Source of the DNA: Gammaproteobacteria bacterium | GTDB lineage: Bacteria > Pseudomonadota > Gammaproteobacteria > GRL18 | DNA length: 6,100 nucleotides | Assembly: GCA_030632625.1 (NCBI GenBank) | Contig: DAOVUK010000226.1 | Coordinates: forward strand, 1-6,100 | Direction of reading: 5' to 3' | Shown here: one piece after another, positions 1-4,426 of the stretch | Layout of the letters: each line of letters starts with the position of its first letter | Position numbering within the stretch: position 1 is the stretch's first letter | Program-made: the position numbers and the translations under genes | The notes under the pieces: model-generated | What the model was told of the DNA's origin: nothing | What the model saw: only the letters and a program-made list of their open reading frames with translations | The model's database searches: none

Positions 1-104
1 ACGGCGCATCGCACATGGCATTTATTATCGTGCCATTGGTCGCGGCATTCTTTATCGACCTGGTCAATGCACTGATGATTCCATTCATTCTCGCCAACTT
101 TTAG
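1..104 (+). CDS. C-terminal end of a GltS-like Na+/glutamate symporter (partial, 5' end outside window)
   Basis: Reading from position 3, 33 residues run to a TAG stop at 102-104. They are almost wholly hydrophobic and contain the stretch VPLVAAFFIDLVNALMI. A closing transmembrane segment with an aromatic-aromatic-Ile-Asp...Asn-Ala pattern preceded by a His-rich hinge (GASHMAF) is typical of the C-terminus of sodium:glutamate symporters (GltS, ESS family), which import glutamate with Na+ across the inner membrane. This assignment rests on recollection of the family and a short tail, so it is tentative; another polytopic carrier is possible. No convincing intrinsic terminator follows the stop. 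The next plus-strand gene starts 472 bp downstream, so the two are probably not one operon. Confidence 0.55.
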   Translation, partial: GASHMAFIIVPLVAAFFIDLVNALMIPFILANF

Positions 105-427
105 GCGAATTGAGAGGCCCAAGAACGGTGAAATTTCAGAATCGTTATATAGAGGTCGCCTGTTGTACGTGTCGTTGTCCGCTGTGAGGGGACCTGCTGA
201 CATCATGCAGCAAATACACACGGTCTGTGGCATCATCCTTCTGACAGCCATGCTGCGCGCTTGCCCCTGCTATTCGGGCTTCACCGCCTGAGTATATTGC
301 CAATGAGCAATCCGCGCCGGCCTCCGTCAAGGATGAACGCAGCCCCATCACGGCAAATTTGTTCATATTTGACAGGTTTGAATGTTTCATGCTTCAGCAC
401 TGACCTATCAAATGAAAAATGCAGGTA

Positions 428-473
428 TTGAAGTTATTCTGTTATAATTATATATGTTACTGGCTGGTATACA
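428..473 (+). promoter_or_regulatory. Possible sigma70-type promoter region for the amidohydrolase gene
   Basis: Two weak candidates overlap. One is TTGAAG (428-433) followed after 17 bp by TATATG (451-456). The other is an extended -10, TGG plus TATACA (465-473), without a good -35. The flanking DNA is strongly AT-rich. Either would give a leader of roughly 95-115 nt. Neither matches the consensus well, so the precise site is uncertain. Confidence 0.3.
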
Positions 474-480
474 AAGGCCA

Positions 481-497
481 TGTACAATGCATGTACA
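481..497. repeat. Paired TGTACA hexamers with 5-bp spacer (possible operator)
   Basis: TGTACA occurs at 481-486 and again at 492-497, separated by ATGCA. Because TGTACA is its own reverse complement, the pair is both a direct and an inverted repeat, with centres 11 bp apart (about one helical turn). It lies just downstream of the putative promoter elements of the gene at 577, where a repressor could bind. This is inference; no regulator is recognised. Confidence 0.35.
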
Positions 498-563
498 AAT
501 CACGATTTTAGTCATGAAACTAGAGACTACTTCCAGTTAGCGTTCACAGGAACTAAGCACTTA

Positions 564-649
564 CCATAGGGTTATTATGAAAAAAATTATACTGTTATTG
601 TTGTTAGTACTTTACAGCGGTTTCATGCTTAGTCGTGAAAACCCTATGG
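564..649 (+). promoter_or_regulatory. Potential stem sequestering the amidohydrolase ribosome binding site
   Basis: CCATAGGGTT at 564-573 contains the AGGG Shine-Dalgarno sequence. It is exactly complementary to AACCCTATGG at 640-649, about 21 codons into the gene. In mRNA these could form a 10-bp stem closing a 66-nt loop that contains the start codon. The complementarity is seen directly; a regulatory role is inference. Confidence 0.4.
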
Positions 650-1650
650 GCAGTTTAAACCCCGGGGTGGGGAAAAATATTGTTGATGTCCATGTTCATA
701 TTGCCGGGCTGGGTTATGGTGAGTCAGGTTGTTTCATCAATGAAGAGATGCAAAATAATATCCGCTTTCCATTTTATATGTGGGCAATGGGTGTAACTGA
801 AAATGAACTGAAAAATCAGGGCGATCAGGTTCTGGTCAGAAAACTCAGTGAACAAATTGCCCAGTCTGAGACCATTAAACAGGCCGTGATTCTGGCAATG
901 GACGGCTATGTTGACCAGGACGGCACATTAAACCGTAAGGAAACACAGATTTTTGTACCCAATGACTACGTGGCCAGTCAAACTGCGTTGTATGACAACC
1001 TGCTGTTTGGTGCGAGTGTCAATCCTAACCGCAAGGATGCCCTGCTGCGTCTGCAGCAGGTAAAAGAAAAAGGCGCCCTGCTAATAAAATGGATTCCTTC
1101 GATAATGAATATAGATCCATCTAATCCAGCTTATATTCCTTTCTATCAAATGATGGCGAAATTGAATATTCCTTTGCTGACCCATACCGGTATGGAAAAG
1201 TCTTTTGCCAATGCGCGTGACGAATTGGCCGATCCCGTGCGTTTAAAACTCCCACTTGAACAGGGTGTCACGGTGATAGCGGCCCATATCGCAACTACCG
1301 GGGAAAATGAAGGGCAGGATAACTTTGAGCGTATCTTGCCGATGATAAGAAAATATCCAAACCTGTACGTAGATATTTCCAGTCTAACCCAGCTCAACAA
1401 GCTGGGTTACCTTGCCAGGTCACTGAAAGAAGAAGGCATAAAAGAAAAAATGATTTATGGTTCAGACTGGCCACTGCAATTTTTTCCATTAATCTCACCC
1501 TGGTATCATATTAATCATATTACCATCAAAGATGCTTATGTTATTGGCGGAATAAAGAATCAGTGGGATCGGGATGTGGCATTAAAAACAGCTTTTGGTG
1601 TATCCGATGAAGTTTTCCTGAGAACCAGGTTATTATTGAAAGAACGATAA
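577..1650 (+). CDS. Exported amidohydrolase (Amidohydro_2 / ACMSD-like TIM barrel)
   Basis: A 357-residue protein with the metal-site pattern of the amidohydrolase superfamily. It has an HxH pair after the first strand (His39 and His41 in DVHVHI), a Lys at 171 (IKWIPS), His203 (LLTHTG), His237 (AAHIATTG) and a closing Asp297 (YGSDWP). This order suits the Amidohydro_2 (PF04909) branch, which includes ACMSD-type decarboxylases and hydrolases; by family analogy His39, His41, His203 and Asp297 bind metal. The substrate cannot be told. Unusually for this mostly cytoplasmic branch, the protein begins with a Lys-Lys plus poly-Leu segment (residues 2-18) that resembles a signal peptide or anchor. 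There is no lipobox and no clear AxA cleavage site, so it may stay anchored at the inner membrane facing the periplasm. The ATG at 577 is chosen for AGGG at 568-571 and because the export segment starts there. It appears monocistronic, with an inverted repeat downstream. Confidence 0.85.
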   Translation: MKKIILLLLLVLYSGFMLSRENPMGSLNPGVGKNIVDVHVHIAGLGYGESGCFINEEMQNNIRFPFYMWAMGVTENELKNQGDQVLVRKLSEQIAQSETIKQAVILAMDGYVDQDGTLNRKETQIFVPNDYVASQTALYDNLLFGASVNPNRKDALLRLQQVKEKGALLIKWIPSIMNIDPSNPAYIPFYQMMAKLNIPLLTHTGMEKSFANARDELADPVRLKLPLEQGVTVIAAHIATTGENEGQDNFERILPMIRKYPNLYVDISSLTQLNKLGYLARSLKEEGIKEKMIYGSDWPLQFFPLISPWYHINHITIKDAYVIGGIKNQWDRDVALKTAFGVSDEVFLRTRLLLKER

Positions 1651-1726
1651 ACTGTTATTAAAGATTAGCATTAGCGGTTCATTACGGGGTAATTCTGTAT
1701 TTGATTCAGGCACCACACACGAACCT

Positions 1727-1770
1727 TGTTAATAAGTCATTTTCAAGCATATAAAAATGACTTATTAACA
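1727..1770. terminator. Perfect 17-bp inverted repeat, probable bidirectional terminator
   Basis: The arm TGTTAATAAGTCATTTT at 1727-1743 is exactly reverse-complementary to 1754-1770, with a 10-nt loop. It sits between the stops of two convergent genes (1650 on plus, 1796 on minus), the expected place for a shared terminator. The stem is AT-rich. The T-run lies inside the left arm rather than after the stem, so it is not a textbook rho-independent terminator; an operator or a mobile-element relic is the alternative. Confidence 0.6.
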
Positions 1771-1795
1771 GTTGTCTTTATGTATACCCATTTGT

Positions 1796-2272
1796 TTAGC
1801 GGATAGTATAACCTTTACCTTCCAGACATGCTTTCATGGCACGTTCAAAGTCATTACGATTATTGGCAAGATTAGCTGTTTCCCTTTGTGCCCATTGCTC
1901 AGTATCCTGCTCTACCCTGGTATTGGTCCGGTTTTGCCTGACACCGCCAATTAAAGCACCTGCAATTGCACCACGTCCTGCTGCGCGGGAACTATCACCG
2001 ATGATCGCTCCAAGCGCCGCACCACCCAGTGCTCCCCCGGCAAGCCCACCAGTTTGACGCCGCTGCGACGGAGGTGGCGTAGTTGTTGTTGGCGTCGCCA
2101 GGGGATTAAAACCAGTTCGATCGGTAGCCCAGCGCTGGCAGCGAAATTCATCCAGTTCCTGCTGGTCAGCTGTCTGGCCCTGGGCAGGGAAAATAAACAT
2201 ATCAGCACTGGCATAATTTATAGAGCCGGCAAATGCAAAAAAAATTGTTATCAAAGGTCTTCTGAGTTTCAT
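1796..2272 (-). CDS. Periplasmic/envelope glycine-zipper protein
   Basis: A 158-residue protein with a Sec-type signal peptide: basic n-region MKLRR, hydrophobic core, and likely cleavage after ASA at residue 23. The mature part opens with a module around FIFPAQGQTADQQ, followed by Cys45, Trp48 and GFNP. I recognise this as the leader domain of proteobacterial glycine-zipper proteins. A Thr/Pro-rich linker follows (residues 59-69). The glycine zipper spans about residues 75-110, with repeated GxxxG/GxxxA spacing (GGLAGGALGGAALGA...GAIAGALIGG), able to form a membrane-inserting hairpin or an oligomer. The C-terminal tail carries Cys149 in KACLEGKGY; Cys45 and Cys149 could form a disulfide in the periplasm. 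The start is supported by AAGGA 7-8 nt upstream of the ATG. The exact function of this family is not established; an envelope structural or stress role is inferred. Confidence 0.85.
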   Translation of the reverse strand: MKLRRPLITIFFAFAGSINYASADMFIFPAQGQTADQQELDEFRCQRWATDRTGFNPLATPTTTTPPPSQRRQTGGLAGGALGGAALGAIIGDSSRAAGRGAIAGALIGGVRQNRTNTRVEQDTEQWAQRETANLANNRNDFERAMKACLEGKGYTIR

Positions 2273-2284
2273 AACGGTTTCCTT

Positions 2285-2341
2285 TTAATTTTAACTATAG
2301 ACGAATTTTTAATTTTAGCTATAGACAAATTTATAATTTTA
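2285..2341. repeat. 24-bp tandem duplication upstream of the glycine-zipper gene
   Basis: Two adjacent 24-bp units, 2285-2308 and 2309-2332, differ at only two positions (2294/2318 and 2303/2327). A partial third copy (ATAATTTTA) runs to 2341. The shared core is CTATAGAC flanked by TTAATTTTA. The array begins 12 bp upstream of the glycine-zipper start codon and fills much of the gap to the DUF3611 gene. It therefore lies in the leader or promoter of the former. Read on the minus strand, each unit holds a TATAG(C/T)TAAAAT patch that could serve as an AT-rich -10 region. Confidence 0.7.
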
Positions 2342-2391
2342 TATGGTTACAACAAATCGTACTATCCTGAACCTGGCCGATTCCTCCTAAA

Positions 2392-2988
2392 TTAATGCTG
2401 GTTGGAATCGTTCTCCCTGGCAACTTTAAAAAGGAGCCAGATGGAAAACAGTAAAACAATGAGTTCAGCAGTAAGGGTAACAAGCAATGATATCAGGCTG
2501 ACTCCGTCAATAGCAGAAAGTGTCAGGCTGGGATCACCACCTGCCGCAGCAATAGGTACACCTGTTTGGGGAGTTGCCAGAAGTATAAATAGCAACCTGC
2601 CTGCAGCACTGAACATCAATATCATGGAAAAAAATATGCCCACGGCACTGGCCCATAGACCAATCCATACTGTATCGATAACCGATTTCCGGGAAGGACG
2701 TTTGTCAGGGTTCATGATTTGCCGGGCAAGCCTGGTATAACGAAAGAACCAGAATGTAGTAAATAACATCACCGCCAGACTGCCATAGGACAGGTATGCA
2801 CTGAGGTCAATTCCCTTGGATTTTATCGATTCAAGACTGGCAATGACAAGTACATAGAACAGTAACAGGATTGGAATGGCTATCATGACCAGTTGTATCC
2901 AGAAACCGACCCATCCCAGACGTAAAAAACTCTGGGCAATTTTTTCCGGATTGTTCAGCGGCACTGCGGTGTTTTTATCTGTTGACAT
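2392..2988 (-). CDS. DUF3611-like four-helix inner-membrane protein
   Basis: A 198-residue protein with four predicted membrane segments at about residues 26-50, 63-83, 105-136 and 163-188, and short polar ends. The N-terminal motif AQSFLRLGWVGFWIQL, the LSYGSLAVMLFTTFWFFRYTRLA block after the second helix and the IGLWASAVGIFFSMIL third helix match my memory of the DUF3611 family (PF12263). That family is known mainly from cyanobacteria, plants and some proteobacteria, and its function is unknown. The ATG at 2986-2988 is preceded by GGGA at 7-8 nt, and a good promoter lies about 70 bp upstream. The glycine-zipper gene lies 119 bp downstream on the same strand, so co-transcription is possible. 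It is divergent from fleS with a 278-bp shared control region; nothing in its sequence ties it to the flagellum. Confidence 0.8.
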   Translation of the reverse strand: MSTDKNTAVPLNNPEKIAQSFLRLGWVGFWIQLVMIAIPILLLFYVLVIASLESIKSKGIDLSAYLSYGSLAVMLFTTFWFFRYTRLARQIMNPDKRPSRKSVIDTVWIGLWASAVGIFFSMILMFSAAGRLLFILLATPQTGVPIAAAGGDPSLTLSAIDGVSLISLLVTLTAELIVLLFSIWLLFKVARENDSNQH

Positions 2989-3056
2989 GATGTGTTCCCA
3001 GTGGTTTCAGTAGAACCAGAATATGGATTGTTATTGTTGTTAGAAAGGCAATTAAA

Positions 3057-3084
3057 AGTATACACCTAATTGGCAATAATTCAA
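3057..3084 (-). promoter_or_regulatory. Sigma70-type promoter for the DUF3611 gene
   Basis: Read on the minus strand, TTGAAT (3079-3084) is followed after 16 bp by TATACT (3057-3062). Each hexamer departs from the sigma70 consensus at only one or two positions. Transcription would start near 3050, giving a leader of about 60 nt. Confidence 0.55.
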
Positions 3085-3112
3085 GGCTGAGCCTCGTCCT
3101 GTTTGTGTTTTT

Positions 3113-3122
3113 AGATTAATCT
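3113..3122. promoter_or_regulatory. Perfect 10-bp palindrome AGATTAATCT in the divergent control region
   Basis: This is the first of three perfect palindromes upstream of the fleS sigma54 promoter. Its centre is 35 bp from that of the 16-bp palindrome at 3145-3160. It may be an activator or repressor half of the array, or chance in AT-rich DNA. Confidence 0.25.
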
Positions 3123-3144
3123 TAGCTGTTTGCTTCTTATTAAC

Positions 3145-3160
3145 TGACAAAATTTTGTCA
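3145..3160. promoter_or_regulatory. Perfect 16-bp palindrome, candidate activator site for fleSR
   Basis: TGACAAAATTTTGTCA is fully palindromic and centred about 87 bp upstream of the predicted sigma54 start site. That is the usual range for an enhancer bound by a dimeric bacterial enhancer-binding protein. In fleSR-type operons the expected activator is FleQ/FlrA. The GAC...GTC ends with an A/T core loosely resemble the published FleQ box (GTC...GAC around an A/T core), matching about 9 of 14 positions by my alignment. It also lies upstream of the divergent DUF3611 promoter and could affect both genes. Confidence 0.5.
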
Positions 3161-3181
3161 TACAAGGAATTTATTTTTGTA

Positions 3182-3191
3182 ATCAATTGAT
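3182..3191. promoter_or_regulatory. Perfect 10-bp palindrome ATCAATTGAT
   Basis: The third palindrome is centred 34 bp downstream of the 16-bp one and about 53 bp upstream of the predicted sigma54 start site. Its TCAAT/ATTGA halves resemble FleQ-box halves but without the usual spacing between them. Confidence 0.3.
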
Positions 3192-3212
3192 AATAAAGAT
3201 AAAAATGTAATA

Positions 3213-3228
3213 TGGTTTGATTTTTGCT
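3213..3228 (+). promoter_or_regulatory. Sigma54 (-24/-12) promoter of fleSR
   Basis: TGGTTTGATTTTTGCT has the invariant GG (3214-3215) and GC (3226-3227) separated by exactly 10 bp, with TTGC at -12, as in the RpoN consensus TGGCACG-N4-TTGCW. The middle CAC is replaced by TTT. Transcription would start near 3239, giving a leader of about 28 nt before the fleS ATG. Sigma54 control of this operon is well established in Pseudomonas (fleSR) and Vibrio (flrBC). Confidence 0.75.
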
Positions 3229-3266
3229 TTAATGAACGCTATAGAATTCGTTTTTTGGAGCATATT

Positions 3267-4421
3267 ATGACTGTAACTGCATTATTGAAAACAAAACCTG
3301 ATTATATTGCCGGACTCTTTTCAGATCCAGGCTCTTCAAAGCGGCAGGAAAATTCTCCTCTGCAGGAGTCTATTACTGAAAGCCGATTAAAAACCTTACT
3401 AAAAGCTTTACCTGCAGGTGTTATTGTTCTTGATGGCGCGGGTGTGGTACAGGAATGTAATCCTGCTGCAATAGAATTACTGGATGAACCTCTATTAGGC
3501 TTAGACTGGCGTATTGTTATTGATCGTGCTTTTGATCATAAGCGAATTTCCGGTCAGGACTCTATTACCCAAAAAGGCCGGATAGTAAGCATTTCAACCT
3601 GCCCATTGGGACAAGGTGTTCCCGGACAAATTATTTTATTACAGGATGTGACAGAAAAACATCAATTACAGGCTAAATATGACCAGCAAAAGCGTTTAGC
3701 CTCTATGGGACAAATGGCCGCTCAATTAGCACATCAAATCAGAACTCCTATATCAGCCGCATTGCTCTATGCATCACATTTAAAATCACCCCATCTGGAT
3801 AATGACAAACGTTTACGTTTTGCTGACAAAATTTTGACACGCATTCAGAGCCTGGAACAGCTTGTTAATGATATGCTGCTCTTTTCCCGTAATGGTATGG
3901 AAAATCGTGAAAGTATTTCAGTCGAGCAATTGCTCAACGAATTAGAACAGACTTCCTCAGCATCATTGCTGCATGAGAAAAAAGCACATCAGAATATTAA
4001 TTTAATGTTTAATTATACGCTGGATAAAACTCACTATATCTCAGGCAATCGTACTTTATTGATCAGCGCACTGGTGAATCTGGTAAATAATGCGATTCAT
4101 GCTTTCTCTGAGACAGGCACCAGAGCAGAAAACAAGATACAAGTTAAAGTATCACAGCCATTGGATGGTGCTATTGACTTTAGTATTCAAGATAATGGAA
4201 TGGGTATTTCAGCAGATAATATCGACAAAATATTCCAGCCGTTTTATACCACCAAAAATAGCGGTACAGGTCTGGGCTTATCCGTTGTTAAGGCAATTGC
4301 TAATGCTCATAACGGGGATTTATGGCTGGAAAAAACCAGCCCTTCAGGTTCTGTGTTTAGAATGCGCTTACCCACACAAATACAATCACTTAATAATAGA
4401 AAAAATAGGCAGCAGGAGTAA
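3267..4421 (+). CDS. fleS: Flagellar sensor histidine kinase FleS/FlrB
   Basis: A 384-residue soluble kinase without membrane segments, so it acts in the cytoplasm. A PAS domain spans about residues 40-130 (LKALPAGVIVLDGAGVVQECNPAA through ILLQDVTE). The dimerisation/phosphoacceptor helix has His156 in AHQIRTP, the version of the H-box found in FleS/FlrB. The ATPase domain has an N-box (Asn271 and Asn275 in NLVNNAIHA), G1 DNGMG at 309-313, F-box FQPFYTTK at 323-330 and G2 GTGLGL at 333-338; all key residues are present. It should autophosphorylate and pass phosphate to FleR, encoded 5 bp downstream. I start it at the ATG at 3267, because GGAG at 3257-3260 lies 6 nt upstream. A TTG at 3255 would place the Shine-Dalgarno sequence inside the gene. 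It is the first gene of a sigma54-driven operon. No FleQ gene is adjacent in this window, unlike in Pseudomonas. Confidence 0.93.
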   Translation: MTVTALLKTKPDYIAGLFSDPGSSKRQENSPLQESITESRLKTLLKALPAGVIVLDGAGVVQECNPAAIELLDEPLLGLDWRIVIDRAFDHKRISGQDSITQKGRIVSISTCPLGQGVPGQIILLQDVTEKHQLQAKYDQQKRLASMGQMAAQLAHQIRTPISAALLYASHLKSPHLDNDKRLRFADKILTRIQSLEQLVNDMLLFSRNGMENRESISVEQLLNELEQTSSASLLHEKKAHQNINLMFNYTLDKTHYISGNRTLLISALVNLVNNAIHAFSETGTRAENKIQVKVSQPLDGAIDFSIQDNGMGISADNIDKIFQPFYTTKNSGTGLGLSVVKAIANAHNGDLWLEKTSPSGSVFRMRLPTQIQSLNNRKNRQQE

Positions 4422-4426
4422 CACTT

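Larger units (their letters stand above)
105..576. other. 472-bp intergenic stretch with no defensible gene
   Basis: From 105 to about 400 the DNA is visibly richer in G+C than the segment that follows. It can be read as an 81-codon open frame on the minus strand (145-390) and as a 28-codon hydrophobic frame on the plus strand (205-291). Neither has a well-placed Shine-Dalgarno sequence or a recognisable domain. From about 400 onward the DNA becomes AT-rich and looks like a promoter region for the amidohydrolase at 577. It includes a TATAAT-like patch at 443-448 and a pair of TGTACA hexamers at 481-497. The left part may be the remnant of a lost gene, but no homologous domain is visible. Confidence 0.6.

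Noticed and set aside
103..162. AGGCGA/TCGCCT complementarity after the transporter stop as a terminator
   Set aside because: Only 6 bp with a loop of about 48 nt and no T-run.
205..291. 28-residue plus-strand hydrophobic open frame
   Set aside because: The nearest purine-rich GAGGGG is about 13 nt from the ATG and the product matches nothing known; likely chance.
145..390. 81-residue minus-strand open frame
   Set aside because: No Shine-Dalgarno sequence at the first or second Met, no recognisable domain and no signal or membrane features; not called as a gene, though the area is noted as a finding.
1772..2395. Plus-strand open frames across the glycine-zipper gene, and a minus-strand frame at 1951-2214
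   Set aside because: They are antisense or shifted shadows of the glycine-zipper gene, which has a signal peptide, family motifs and a ribosome binding site.
2402..2740. 112-residue plus-strand frame
   Set aside because: Antisense shadow of the DUF3611-like membrane protein gene.
3255..3266. TTG at 3255 as the fleS start
   Set aside because: It would use the GGAG Shine-Dalgarno sequence as coding bases and has no site of its own; the ATG at 3267 has GGAG 6 nt upstream.
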